Of a DNA stretch of 64,000 nt, positions 21,973-34,078 are shown piece after piece. This stretch comes from Cinnamomum chago (Eukaryota > Streptophyta > Magnoliopsida > Laurales > Lauraceae), in the NCBI GenBank assembly GCA_038049695.1, contig CP142455.1, positions 25,643,501-25,707,500 on the forward strand, written 5' to 3'. The notes under the pieces were generated by a model. The model saw only the letters and a program-made list of their open reading frames with translations, ran no database searches and had not been told where the DNA came from. Positions within the stretch are counted from its first letter, which is position 1. The number at the start of each line of letters is the position of its first letter. Position numbers and translations under genes: made by a program.

Positions 21973-22151
21973 CTAAGAGGTAGTTGAATTGGCTTAGGAC
22001 CACAGTTTAAATTTGAGATTGTAGGTTCGAAATTACACTACTATACTGAGGCTACAGAAGAGTTTACTCGGCTTTCCTCTGAACCGGAGGGATTAGTCCA
22101 ACCCAAAGGATTGGAAACCCTCCACTATCAAAAATAAATAAATAAATAAAT
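21973..22151 (+). mobile_element. tRNA-derived SINE, copy 1
   Basis: An A-box-like GTTGAATTGGCTTAG near 21,982 and a B-box GGTTCGAAATT near 22,025 are followed by a body with GGAGGGATTAGTCCAACCC, and the element ends in (AAAT)n. Imperfect flanking repeats AAGTTAAGTAAGGTAA and AAGTTAAATGAAGTAA lie at 21,957 and 22,152. Same family as the copy at 22,994. Confidence 0.65.
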
Positions 22152-22167
22152 AAGTTAAATGAAGTAA

Positions 22168-22976
22168 AGCCTTCATTATCCATACAACATAAGACAATGG
22201 GTCATATCAAAATTAAATAAATTCAAAATTTCCTTCTTCTTTTTTCAATAAATGAAAGTCAAAAACCAACTTCCTTTCTATACTAAATGACAAAAAAATT
22301 ATTATCTTTTTACACAAAAAAGTGAAAAAGGCTCACTATAAAAAATATTTTATTTTATTTTTTCTTAATTTGATGCTTCAGGTTACTTTACTCTTTTCGA
22401 GTCATACGAGTTTTTTTTTCTTTTTTGCGAGAGTTTTATTTTTTCTTCTCCCGAGATAAAAATTAAAAATATGAAAAACACACAAAAAGAAGGAAAAGGC
22501 AAAAGAAAAGGATTGCTAAAAGAAGTTCCAAATGCTGCCATGAGTGATATTTCATCACCGTCTCCAATAAGAGGTCCCACCGTCGGAAAGATGGAATGGA
22601 AATCAAATGCTAAATGAAAATTCTACTTGCCACAAGGCCCACAACTGCTACACAATCGTGTTTCTTTTCTTTTCTTTTTTCCCCAAGGTATCCCACCAGC
22701 CCAGCGAATAAACCTTTGGCCCCGGGCGAGTGTGCACCCAATTTTGAGGACAGGGAATAGTCGTGACTCATGATACATGAATCACCCAACACCACGTGCA
22801 CCGTGTAACGCAATTGGGGAGTTACATGGTAGTTTCATGGAACCGAGTTGGTTTGACCCAAGTGGGCCACATAATTTAAGGTTGCCACAAGACCTCTAAT
22901 GACTATTTACTTTGTCAAAATGGTATGAGATTAAAAAAAAAAAAAAAAACTTCTGTGTTTAAAATTACTTACAGTA
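22168..22976. other. Intergenic, AT-rich
   Basis: No gene or bounded element; homopolymer T and A runs, and a moderately GC-rich stretch at 22,680-22,810. Confidence 0.5.
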
Positions 22977-22993
22977 AGTTTATTTGCTTGTGA
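22977..22993. repeat. SINE target duplication, left copy
   Basis: AGTTTATTTGCTTGTGA, 17 bp, repeated exactly at 23,207-23,223. Confidence 0.92.
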
Positions 22994-23206
22994 CCCCAAG
23001 GGATTGGACGAGTTGTTAGGAGCACGGTTCCTCTCTCTTTTGAAGCTAGAAGTCCTAATATCGATCCGCGTTCCCCTTTTTTAATAATCGAATGTTGAGT
23101 TCACTAGTGCTACCACCTGTAGGCCACAGCGGACTCGACTTCTCTTTGGGCCTGGAGGGATTAGCCGAATCCAAAGGGTTGGGAACCCTCCTTTAGCTTA
23201 AAAAAA
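22994..23206 (+). mobile_element. tRNA-derived SINE, copy 2, with perfect 17-bp target duplication
   Basis: A 213-bp element with a tRNA-like head (GGATTGGACGAGTTG as A-box region, TATCGATCCGCG as B-box region), a body GGAGGGATTAGCCGAATCC shared with copy 1, and a short A tail. The 17-bp duplication is typical of LINE-driven target-primed integration, so the boundaries are exact. Confidence 0.88.
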
Positions 23207-23223
23207 AGTTTATTTGCTTGTGA
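23207..23223. repeat. SINE target duplication, right copy
   Basis: Exact partner of 22,977-22,993. Confidence 0.92.
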
Positions 23224-23395
23224 TTAAATTTTTAAAATTTCTAAGAAATGAATTTGTCTCAAAAGGTCTTTCATGGTCAAATGAGATCCACTTATTAAAG
23301 AGGAGAGGTGTGAAATTTATGAAATGAGAGGAAGCAAAGAAGATGGGATATTGACTTTTCTAAAATTTGAATTGTTATGTGATAGTTAAGTATAT

Positions 23396-23421
23396 CCCCC
23401 CCCCCCCCCCCCCCCCCCCCC
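23396..23421. repeat. Poly-C run
   Basis: 26 consecutive C in AT-rich DNA; length may be an assembly estimate. Confidence 0.9.
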
Positions 23422-26240
23422 AAACAACGCTATATTTAATTTTCATAAAATGGGATGTTATTTGACACTCATTTTCTTATATTTACCATTTATTAATCCT
23501 CACTGTCGATAACTTACAAAAGCACAAAGTGCTAGAGTACCTAAGAATTCAATTATACTTTAATAGAGTTGAAGTGTCAAAGATTCAAAAAATAAGTTCA
23601 AAAATCTACAAATGACCAGCAAATGATCTCTCTAATTTGGTCTCCTCAACTCTGCCTCAATGGGTGAGGATTATGTGCATATGACTTTAAATCCTTAAAA
23701 AAAAGGGAAAAATAAACTCTTCAATCAAATATGAATACCCAACCCATCACCTTTTTAATATTTAATTTTGTATCATACATATTACCATTTGTTTCAAAGA
23801 ATTCAGTTTCACGCTGACAATTTTGTTTTATTTGTAAAATCTTTAGATATCAAAGGATTTGTTTTAGGTTACAAAAATATTTAAAATTTAGCTTCTAGAT
23901 GCTGAAGAACTTCATGCACTTGCAAATTCAAAATTTTGAAATTTGATTTGATCCCTGAAAAAGTAACCTCTGTACAAACAGGCCAATACAATAAGATTCA
24001 AGCGGTGCCGAGATGCAATGAGGATTTCAAGATGACCTCCGCCAATGAATCTGCGCCATTTTTGAAACTTTCTAATATGAACAGTAACAGCAGTTTCCGC
24101 GTGCATGTACGGACATCGTAATAAGTCAGGTGATGATTAATCTTATAGCTGCAAATTTCAATGATACACGTAACTGCCATATCATGAAGGGCCCCACCAT
24201 CTAATCATCGTTTATCCGTCTGTCGGCATTAATGTATTATGTATAAGAGATAAAGATGGCAAATATCCTAATAGCTTGTTTAAATATAATAATGACATTC
24301 AGACGAATTTTAAGAAAGATAAAAAAATTTAAACCACCTCCTATGCCAATTGCCTTTGGGGCCAAATCTTGAAGGATCCAAGATGTCAACTAACAAAAAA
24401 TCATGACGTGGTAATTGAACCAACGGGATTAATTTCTTGAGTGATGCCTGTTAAATTCATACAAATGCACACCAAACAAATTTATATATTATTGGAATTT
24501 TTTTTTAAGGGTGGGTTTCGATACAAGACATGGGAACATAATTATCAATTTTGTTTCGATTAGGTTGAAATGGCTGAAACGAAATGCATGGTGTAACTTT
24601 TCAATTGAATTTAGATTAATTTAGGCTTAATGCATGGATTTTGACAAAAATTGACCAAAATTGGCCGAAAACTTTAAAAATTTTAAAATGACTAAAATGT
24701 TGTGGGGAATGTGTTCAAACTTTTATCTTAAAGGTTGTTAACTTTTATTCTTATGAAAATTATGCTTAACTTTATTGTGGTAATGAACGTGCTTAAATCT
24801 TATACTTATATGTTATAATATTATTTTATTATAACGAGTTAAATGTATAAATTATATTTATTTTTTATTTTTTCTAACATATATGTGTATTTTATTTTTA
24901 TTTATTTATCCAAAACATAAATGTGAAACGTTTCATTGAAATTCCAAGTCTTTTGAAACATTTCATTTTTTGGCCTTACGGAAATGAGGTTCGTAAAGAA
25001 ATTAAGAACTATATGTGGAGAGTAAACTCACACTTTATACCAGTCCACCAGCTTTCATATAGATAAGTGCTCCAAAATTTAGGCCTTGGATTGGCTATTA
25101 TCATTACTAGGTTGAGATCAACACTTGTAACCTAAGTTAATTTGAATAGGAAAATAGCCAAGCTTTGGTAGAAATATCAAAGTGAGCCCTTAAACTGGGC
25201 TGGTTCAGTCACCCCCTTAACTAGAACATTCTCTATGGTACCTTTTTCATCCCTTTCTCTTATTTTCATTGTCTCTATCAATTCAAAGATGCCTATCCAC
25301 TTGAATTGACACTAATTTTAATTTGATGTTGATGGTAATATTAGCAATTGTTGGATCATATCAAAATAACTCACAAATTATCTGCCCCTTGAACTAGCAC
25401 CAATTCTTAATTATTTGGCACTTATCTAACACCAGTAACTTTGAGTTCTATCAAAATAAATACAATATAAAAACATTAAGCCTTAGAAGACATGAATGAT
25501 GAAACTAAGGGCAAATCCAAACCTTTCCATCATCTTTGTCATACATTTAAGCGAGCCACGTAGGAGGTGGACATTTTTAATGAAAGACACATAGACACCA
25601 CCTAAGTGTTTCTCCTTTATAATTACAATATAGACAATGCACTTTGTAGGAGGAAGAGAAAATCCCAAAACAAATCAGATCATTTGTCTCTATCTAATGG
25701 ACAATTTGCAATTTGCAACCGCCTACCTACATTAGCACTTAGATGTAAGTGGTATGATGTTGATTTCATAAAGAATAGGTTAGAAATTGATAGATGATCA
25801 TGACCATTAGAATCACAAAATGAGGAAAATGAACAAATTGTATAAATATTTTTGATCGAATCATTTATTAGAGGGTCCTCATGAGATGGTGACAATCATG
25901 AATTAGAATTGATTCTTCAACTATCTATTATACTCAGAAAGCTCAAAAAGGCAATTCTTCCCACCAATCCCAGAATGTGATTTGTGGTGCAGTGGATTGT
26001 TTGTCGGTTCAGAATTCAGATATAAAATACGCAAAGCGCGCCGGGGAGTGCTCGAGGTTGCGGTTTCGAGGTGAGGTGGAAGTGTTGGGATCACGTGGGA
26101 CCCACAATGATATAAGTTTTCTTTGAACTTACGCACTTTCATGCACTGTCTATGCCAGAAACTCGAGGGGAGAGCACATGGTGTGCCCTGTGCCGGCGCA
26201 AGTATACCGTGTGCTGTGATTCACAGTCTCTATACTTTTA
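23422..26240. other. Intergenic, no gene seen
   Basis: AT-rich with short chance frames. 24,500-24,980 has GAAACG/TTTCATT words resembling an old TIR repeat. 25,960-26,120 is a small GC-rich island (AAGCGCGCCGGGGAGTG) without coding signal. Confidence 0.5.
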
Positions 26241-26247
26241 CATGGGT

Positions 26248-26495
26248 TTTTCTCATTAGGTCGCTGAAAGTCATCTATAATCCCCCTTTATTTGTACGTT
26301 CTTGATACTGTCCATATGTCGGCAGGTAAAATTGCCATATCGCAATTGTTATGATATAAAAGATATATATAAAATAAAGTGACTTTTTCTCACTCAAAAC
26401 GTACGAACAGTACGGGGAGGGTGCAAGTAAAATTATGCAGTTTGGTAATAAGAGGGGTTATCGATGACTTTTATAAGGAAAAAATTCCCTTTTTT
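26248..26495. mobile_element. Probable MITE with about 50-bp imperfect TIRs
   Basis: The left arm GAAAGTCATCTATAATCCCC near 26,266 pairs with the right arm GGGGTTATCGATGACTTTTA near 26,454; TTTTTCTCATTA-type ends extend the pairing. About 245 bp, no coding capacity, no clear target duplication. Confidence 0.5.
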
Positions 26496-28427
26496 TTTTT
26501 TTCATTCAGAGTGCGGGGCCTTTGCTATGAGAAATAATGGATTCCAATTCCTCTCGTCGCTTTCATGTTTGGGTAACATCCACATAAAGTAACTCTATCG
26601 AGAAGTATTCATACTTGGGTGAAAAAGGAAAAGCGAGAGATTTTTAAATTCCCCAAACTTATTAAAATCCTCTCTTTTTTGTGTTTTTCAAGGACTCCTC
26701 TCCGGTAATTCCTTTTAGATAGGTTGGCATTGTCACAAGGCAATGGAGGAATCCTCTCAGTTTGCCAAATATGCCATCAGTTGTCTTGAATTTTAAGAAG
26801 TGGCATCCTATAGTGAGGCCATTATTAAAAATTTGAACGGGTCACAATGAACGCCCTCCGGACATGTGGAGCACCTTAAAACTTACGTCAATCCGAGTTT
26901 TGTTTCACTTTTGGATTGACTTTTTGATAAAAAAAAATAAAAAAAAAGTAACTTACACAATTTTATGCATGTTTTTTACAATATTTTTCATTCATTAAAT
27001 AGACAAACGAATAATAAAGCAAACTTAGATTGATGTAAAATTTAAGGATAACTCAAATGTGTCTGAAGAGCGCCTATCTTGTATGATTTTTATTTAAATA
27101 GTTGGGCACCGCTTTAAAGTTTTGCTTCTTTAACTTAGAGCTCTGCTGAGTTAAAGCATTAGAGGATCCAAACTCAATAGAATGAGCCATTAATATCTAT
27201 GAACTTGCAACTATTGTTGTTTCATTGTGTATATTTGAATGCCTAGAGAAAGATGATAATGAACTTTCCATTCGGTATGTTTTTGTTTTTGTTTTTTTCT
27301 TGAACCAGGGTCTGCTTAGATGGATTGTCTTGACTTGCACATGATTTTTTTATGGAATAAATAAATGTTCCATGGTAGTGTCGATCCACTCGTTTGGATG
27401 GCATGGTATTGGAACTATTGGCGTACAAATTTTGTGCCTAGGGCAAATTTGTGTAAATGCAAGGATTGCACAGCAATGTGACAATTTTCTTTCAAAACCA
27501 TGGATGCGTTTTAATCCATATTTCCTCTATTTATGCAACAAAGCACTACACCTAAATTAAAAATAGCGAGTGTAGAAAATAGGGCCTTTATTGCTATTGA
27601 GGAATCTGGGACATCATACAAATGTGCCCTGTAATCAAATTTTGCTTTCTACTATTTTTTTCCCTTTTTTCCAATAAGTTTTTTTAATTTCTTTCGTATT
27701 AAAGCCTTGTTTGGTATTTCTACTCTCATTCTTATTTTCACAAGTCGAGAATTGGGACCTTTCATTTCAAGAGGATTTGCCTGACTTCTCTAAAATAGGT
27801 AGAGAGTAGAACCATATACCAAATACTATTATTTTTCAAGCCTCTACCCACTTTAGACATTTAAACAAATACAAGTTGAAAATAGAGATGTACAACATGG
27901 ACTAACTATTGAACAAACGATGAAAAATAGAGCTCTCAAAAGAGAAACTTATTTCCTACAAAGGAGTCTTGAGCATGGAGCAAACATCAAACTTATCTTT
28001 ATGCATGTGTGTGTGTGTGTTGTGCTAGTGGTACAAGCTAGAAAGGCACTTTTATTTGGATTCAATGATGGGTCCCTCGACCTTTATGTGAGACCAATGT
28101 GCCAATACCAATAAACCATGAGTTTGTTGGCTACAACTTCGAAACAATGTTTATCCTTATGTTTGCCCATCCATTTTGCAGCCATGTTGACATTGTATAA
28201 AAATAACAAAAAGGAACATAAAAACATATACCAACTACCAAACATACAAATACACAAGTATTCATGTGGGCATGTGCACACGTATCGGTATATAAAGAGA
28301 GTAAAGGTCCAGCCTGTGCGGCCCACTTAAAAGCACTGAAATTATAAGAGGAGAGAGATGAACATACACATTTCTATGTAAAAGTGGAAATGATTTTTAT
28401 CTTGGAAAGTACAATTTTGACAGGCAC
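26496..28427. other. Intergenic, no gene seen
   Basis: A possible small TIR repeat spans 27,700-27,830 (TTGGTATTTCTACTCTC against GAGAGTAGAACCATATACC). The rest is unremarkable AT-rich DNA with a short TG run near 28,008. Confidence 0.45.
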
Positions 28428-28432
28428 AGAGC
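28428..28432. repeat. Target site duplication, left copy (AGAGC)
   Basis: AGAGC, repeated exactly at 30,298-30,302. Confidence 0.88.
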
Positions 28433-28935
28433 TGTTAGGGATTTTGTGTATTGTAATTTGATGGATGCATTATCATTTTAGCATCATTCGAATTTTCACA
28501 CATGCATTAGAAAAACTAGAAATCTTGATTTACACATGCATTGTTAGAAATATTGATTTATGCATGTTTTTATTTTTAACTTGGATGCATTTTAATTTGA
28601 AAAGAAGTTTTATCAAATCAAGGTAGCCTATGTTTTAAATCTTTCAAATCTTTTTAGGCTTTTTATGTTTCATGATTTTAAACCTCATAGTTTGATTTAA
28701 ATCATGATTCCAAGCTTGATTCAGTGGCCCAAAAATTCCCCTCAAAGAAATACTTTGGAAATATGAATTTTAGGGGAATTTGGTCCCTGGGCCCGGGTCG
28801 ACCCGCAGTGTGCTCGGTCAACCGAGAAAGAGCCATCGGTGCTCTTTTCAAATGGTCTGTTTTTTTACCGTTGAGCACCCAGTCGACCGGGCAAGGTACC
28901 AGGTCGACCGAGGACTAACCGTTGCGCAGTTTTTT

Positions 28936-28945
28936 GGTATAAATA
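28936..28945 (+). promoter_or_regulatory. TATA box of the 28.4 kb solo LTR
   Basis: GGTATAAATAGTGGC, about 500 bp inside the LTR. Confidence 0.55.
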
Positions 28946-29807
28946 GTGGCTCATTCCTAAAGGAAAAAAGAGGATCCAAGGGATACTCCTTGAGGTGTTT
29001 TGAATTCAATCAAAGGGAAGTGAGCTAAGGGATGAAAGGGGTCATTTAGAAAGCTAAATCTTGGTTCCATTGAGTTAAATCACTAAGTAAGCTTTACTTT
29101 TCTTAATCATATATTTTCATGCTTTGCTTTAATTATTGGTAAATCTTTTCTAGCATGATAAAATATGATTTGTTGTGTCCTTAACATGTATATGTTTTGA
29201 ATTGATTTATTATTTTAAATGCATCATCTTACTTCAATCCAAGTAGTACTTAAATTGGTATATCTAAGTAAATCATGTTAATGAAAACATCTTTGAAATT
29301 TTATGTAACATGATTCATATACCTGGTTGAATCTTTTATTGTTGTTTTTCATTACAAGAAAATCACTTTCAAATCTATCTTATGTTTTGGATTCAACAAC
29401 TTCACAAATCATATGTACTTTTATTTTAAAGTTTCACAACTTGTTTAGCATTGATAGGTATATCATTTTCAAGTTGAATTTATAATTACATATGATTTGT
29501 CCCCTATCTTCAATCAAATCTATTTTTGTGTTTTATGCTTATAGCATCCACATATTGAGCTACATTGTTAATTTGATTGAAATCCCTATGCATCACATGT
29601 TTTGTTCTTAGATTTTCACAACTTGTTTAGAATACATATGTATTTCTTTTATAAGTTACTTTTAACATATGATTAGCATTCTTTCCTCAATCATAAATGT
29701 TTTTATGAGTTAAAACTTTCAAAAACCTTTGACATACATTTATGAGCTTTCATTTTCAAATTGATTGAGGATATCATACATACACATTGTGCATTCATCT
29801 TTGCATT

Positions 29808-29810
<3 letters not shown>

Positions 29811-29842
<32 letters not shown>
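29811..29842. repeat. TG microsatellite
   Basis: About 16 TG units inside the solo LTR. Confidence 0.95.
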
Positions 29843-29845
<3 letters not shown>

Positions 29846-30297
29846 TAGATTTTCACTTTCATATCCGCCCAATTAAGAGGCCTTGTAATGAGCTATTAAT
29901 TGCATCTCCATCAAGTGTATTAGAGACACTACTTAGAGAGATAACCAACATTTTGGTTGTAGAGGTTATTGCTTACCCTAAAAAAAATATAATGTAGAGG
30001 TTATTGCTTAGCTTTGAAAGCATAATGTAAAGGTTATTGCTAAGCCTATTAAAAATCATAAATAATGGAAATCCGGTGGGGTGTTGGATCACAAGCCGGT
30101 AGCAGATGTAGGCATTGAGGCCGAACCACTATAAATCCTTGTGTGATGGTGCATGCTTTGTGGTGATTGTTTTTAGTTTGATAATCATCACTAGTGGCTA
30201 AGTTATTTTTAAAGAAGTTAAAACTGGTCATAATTGGTCACTAATCTGAAGCTCGCCCTATTCACCCCCCTTCTAGGATTCGGATCAAGGACTTTCA

Positions 30298-30302
30298 AGA
30301 GC
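30298..30302. repeat. Target site duplication, right copy (AGAGC)
   Basis: Exact partner of 28,428-28,432. Confidence 0.88.
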
Positions 30303-30544
30303 ATTTCTAGCAAACATAATCCTTGCCATTTTTCGCGCTTATGTGGAAAATCCACATTTGATAAAGCGTGAAAAGTGGCTGCATAGAATTCTTGAGTCCC
30401 TATTTCCAATTATTCTCATAGTCCAACTACCCCGTCTAACTTTACAAATCCAAGCGATTGAAGAAAGTGGAACAACAGTGCAAACAAGTGAAAGTTACCC
30501 TTTTTTCCTTTGGAGCCCTATTTTTTTCCACAATTAGGACATGA

Positions 30545-31330
30545 GTCATTAATCACGTTTAAAATATCCAAAATGATTGGTAAACCAAAACTCAGCCATT
30601 GATTCATCATATATTTTGAGATATTTATAAAACAGTACAAACCGTTGGATCACGATTTCTGAAATTTTGTGGGGCCCAGTGACAAAATCCAAATCGTCCA
30701 TTCTCTTTAAAAAAAAAACAGAGACTACAATGGCTAAAAGATCAAATCTCTCAAATGTGACTCGTCATGGATTATGAAAAAATGGGGGAAAATATTTTGA
30801 CCGTTGAGTATCCACACTGAACAACAGAAAGAAGACGACCCTGCTATAGTAACACAAGCGGTAACTTAGGAGTTAATTGTTTTTTGGTTTGGAACCATGT
30901 TTTTTTGGTTCCTCAATCACAACCCAAACCAATAATCATAAGTAAACCCTCAAAACGGCCACGTGTTTAAATATCATCCATTGATCCCTCGTAGATCTTG
31001 ATATATTTACAAAAAAGTTTATACTCTAAAATTTAATTTTTTATTACTGTGGCCCCATTTGCATGATCCAAGTCGTTCAAACTCTCTAGAGAGCCAAAAA
31101 CAACTATGGATTACAAGTTCGAGTCTTGGTTTATCATGAATTTGAGAAATTTGCAAAAAGCTTTTAACCATCGAATCACACATCCTATGGAAGGTAGGAA
31201 TCTTCTCTTTTACCAAATGTGGGACTCTCGTAAAAAATTCTCTACGTGGATATCTTGTTTCAAGTGGATGGAGGGAATCCTCTATGTTTACCAAACGTGC
31301 CTAATAAATTGTTGAATCCTCGAGGCTGAG
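30545..31330. repeat. Old dispersed repeat with about four degenerate internal units, copy 1
   Basis: Blocks of the form CATTGAT-CATCATG-AT-TTGAGATATTT recur near 30,594, 30,750, 30,976 and 31,122, each followed by TGTGG-GGCCC and a CTCT-AGAGAGCC stretch. The same order and spacing occurs at 38.2-39.1 kb. It ends ACCAAACGTGCC. No coding frame. Confidence 0.65.
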
Positions 31331-31350
31331 GGCCTATTTGGTTGCAGAAA

Positions 31351-31363
31351 TTTTGAGAATTCC
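31351..31363. repeat. LINE target duplication, left copy
   Basis: TTTTGAGAATTCC, 13 bp, repeated exactly at 31,692-31,704. Confidence 0.9.
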
Positions 31364-31691
31364 TTTTTATTTTTTATTTTTTTTAGGCAACGAAGAAAAT
31401 GCATTAAGAAAGAAAAGATTATTACAAAGAAGCCCCGGCCAACATAGCGAAAGGGCACTATGGTATTAAAGCATTATACCACAAAACAAGTTATATAGTG
31501 AAAGATAAGAAATTAGAAGACCTATCAACCCCTTGCTTAGCTAAAGAGTTAGCAAAACTATTTACTGTTCTCTCAACATGAATAAAGCTCACTTGAAATG
31601 AAGACGATAGAGCTCTAATCTCATTAAAATAGAACTGAAATTTCCAAGGAAACATAGTCGAAGAAGACAACCAAAATACTGCATTTAAGAG
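31364..31691 (-). mobile_element. 5'-truncated LINE (RNase H end plus 3' UTR and A tail)
   Basis: On the minus strand a frame from about 31,690 to 31,495 reads through FIHVERTVNSFANSLAKQG and ends with a stop. This is the C-terminal RNase H-like block (usually ..ANxxADxLAK..) of plant L1-type LINEs. A 3' UTR and an A-rich tail at 31,364-31,384 follow. A perfect 13-bp duplication bounds the 328-bp insert, so 5' truncation happened at insertion. Confidence 0.88.
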
Positions 31692-31704
31692 TTTTGAGAA
31701 TTCC
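31692..31704. repeat. LINE target duplication, right copy
   Basis: Exact partner of 31,351-31,363. Confidence 0.9.
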
Positions 31705-32583
31705 CGTTAAAAGGGGCTTTATGATTTTCCTAAACATTATTAGCCATTTGGTCTCATAAATGCTTGAGATGCCAAACATGACATTTCTTAGAGTTTATAT
31801 TTAATATCTCACCATTCAGACATGAAATTCCAATTTTTGAAAAGACAACAACTAAAATTGTTGTCAGAAATCCCTCTAAAAAAATCCAAACAAATGGACC
31901 TTAACTATTAATCTATTAAATAATACCAGGCAATTGTAGTGGCTCAAAGTTTAGAGCATGATTATTATGTGGGTAGGGAGGTCATTAGAGTGATCATTTT
32001 ATTTTGAAAATAATTATTTTGAAATGCAAAGTAGTTAAATCCGGAGCTATTATGTAAACAAGGATAAGAAAAGTGTTACTGTAACAGTGATAATTCACAA
32101 TGGTTGGAGAGGTTTGAGATTAATCATGAGGAGGCCAGTTGAGCAGCAAAGGCTTAATCATCCCTAAGCCAAGAGTTGTTTGGCCAACATGTAATACATT
32201 TAATTTATATTCACAAATAATCCATTTTTCAATATAGTTGGGACAAGGCTTTGATGATGATGATGAAGAAATAATCCCTTTAAAAAGTCTTTTAGTGCTT
32301 GTCAACACCTTAGTTTCATACACTACTTAGGTATAGATCGTTGGCTTTTCAATTCTAAAGGCGCGTTGGTGCATTCAGTGTTTCCTCTTCTATAGAGACA
32401 CATTTTCTATTGGGGAGGGTTAGACTTTGATTTTTAGGGAAATGAGTAATTGTGCACCAAAAACAAGTATTTATTTGAATAACAGAGGAAACTCAATTTC
32501 CATTTCTGCTAAAATCTTGCAGCACAAATGTGCCCAAGAGTGTCACTATTCATTCATGATCAGTAGCACAACATTGAAAAAAA
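31705..32583. other. Intergenic, no gene seen
   Basis: AT-rich sequence without bounded repeats or coding frames. Confidence 0.5.
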
Positions 32584-32685
32584 AGATAATTAGCGAAAGG
32601 TTTCTTATATAGGACTTGTAAGGCCTCCAGTCCATCAATTTTTCCTCTAAGACATATAGTTCATGCAGCTTGGACATATTTTGGT

Positions 32686-32690
32686 TAGAG
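32686..32690. repeat. Target site duplication, left copy (TAGAG)
   Basis: TAGAG; the right partner at 33,953-33,957 is GAGAG (one change). The uninterrupted site is preserved in the opposite arm of the host element as GCTAGAGGTCCCT. Confidence 0.75.
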
Positions 32691-33952
32691 TGTTAGAAAC
32701 AAGTAGAAACCAGAATCTCTAGATATTGCGTACAGATCACTGCGGAAATAAGCTTGAACTAATATGATGAAATCATACCTATGAGATTTCTCTGATTTGA
32801 TCTCGATCTTACAGCAACCCGAAAACCTCAAGATCTTCTACTGTATTCTTTTATGCTAGAACTCTCACCAGGGAGTGAGTCTCTTCTGCGAATCCTCCTC
32901 TGCTATCTAAAACCGAGATTTCTCTCTTGTTATTCTTGTATATTAACCTAGAGAGCAATAACGCATATTTATAGGCTACAATAGGGACCTTAAGAAGGAA
33001 ATAAGGATATGCTCCTTATGGAAATAGGAAACCCTAATTCGACCCAAATTAGAATCCTAGTTCCATAAATTACAATTCAGTCCACTAAAGAATTATAATT
33101 GCACTCCAGTCCTTATTCTCAAAATCATATTTCGAGCTTCTTATTATTAAATGCTTATTAATCTCCCTACGTTAAGATTTCAGATATCCATCGATTAAAT
33201 AATTACTGACATCTATATTAAATCAATATCTTTATAATTCCTTGAGACCTTACACTTAACTTATTTTATATGTCGGACACAAAGTCCACCTGCAAGGTTT
33301 AACATAATCAAAACTTAAAAGCTTCATCAAGGGAATATCATCAATCCTTATTACGGGACGTGGATTCCTTCAATAAACTAATATCCACCATACACGTAGT
33401 GTAGTCATCCAATTCACTGACATTATTGACCCATAAAAGATCTCACTCCTTCATAAATCAAAATGCCAAACACTAAATGTATATGTCTATTATTTATGTC
33501 GGGATTAAGAGTACAAGCACTCATAATAACTATTTGGATATTCATCATCTTAAATAGTCAGTATAAAGATAATAAATCCAAAAATACGGTCTTGTTCAAT
33601 ACACATATAGTATACTAGCATAATGAGTTGAAACTATACCGTTTTCCGCAGCCAAGACAAGCCCGCTAAAACATCATGCTACAATCGTACCAATGGTATG
33701 TCCAAATCCATCTAGAATGTGAATAACAACTTATATTTCATAAGAACCGACAAATAAGTCTTTTGTGTGTAAGTAAAACTCTACACACCAATTTTTTACT
33801 TTATAGAATAAAGGACACTCACATGCATAATAATTAATAATGCAACTATTTGCCCATATAAAATCTCAGTTAGATGAGAAGACAAAATAAACTAAAAATG
33901 AATCAGTCAAAGACAAATACATAAAATATGTTTTTAGTATAAATTTCCAACA
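32691..33952. mobile_element. Solo LTR, 1,262 bp, inside the left TIR of the giant element
   Basis: Starts TGTTAGAAACAAG and ends AAATTTCCAACA, giving TG..CA ends with 8/9 inverted match. The flanks are a 5-bp duplication with one mismatch. Strong support: the opposite arm of the host palindrome (around 37,580) still has the empty site. TGTTAGAAA..TTTCCAACA ends are usual for copia LTRs. Confidence 0.85.
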
Positions 33953-34078
33953 GAGAGGTCCCTAGATAGGCCAGCTCATGGAAAGAAGTCCCTAGACACG
34001 CCACCTTATACATTTTAATGACTAATTTTCCATTTTAACTGATTAGGCATAAAATTTTAAATCTTCCATTCTCCCTCT

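Larger units (their letters stand above)
28433..30297 (+). mobile_element. Solo LTR, 1,865 bp
   Basis: Starts TGTTAGGGATTTTGTG and ends GGATCAAGGACTTTCA, flanked by identical AGAGC. It contains a GGTCGACCGGGCAAGG region (28,795-28,915), a TATA box GGTATAAATAG near 28,936, a TG microsatellite and, near the end, CTATTCACCCCCCTTCTAGG, a word common at the 3' end of plant copia LTRs. No polyprotein inside; recombination product of a full element. Copia assignment is from the end motif and is an inference. Confidence 0.88.

Noticed and set aside
22994-23206. A functional tRNA gene
   Set aside because: Has a 17-bp target duplication and an A tail, so a SINE.
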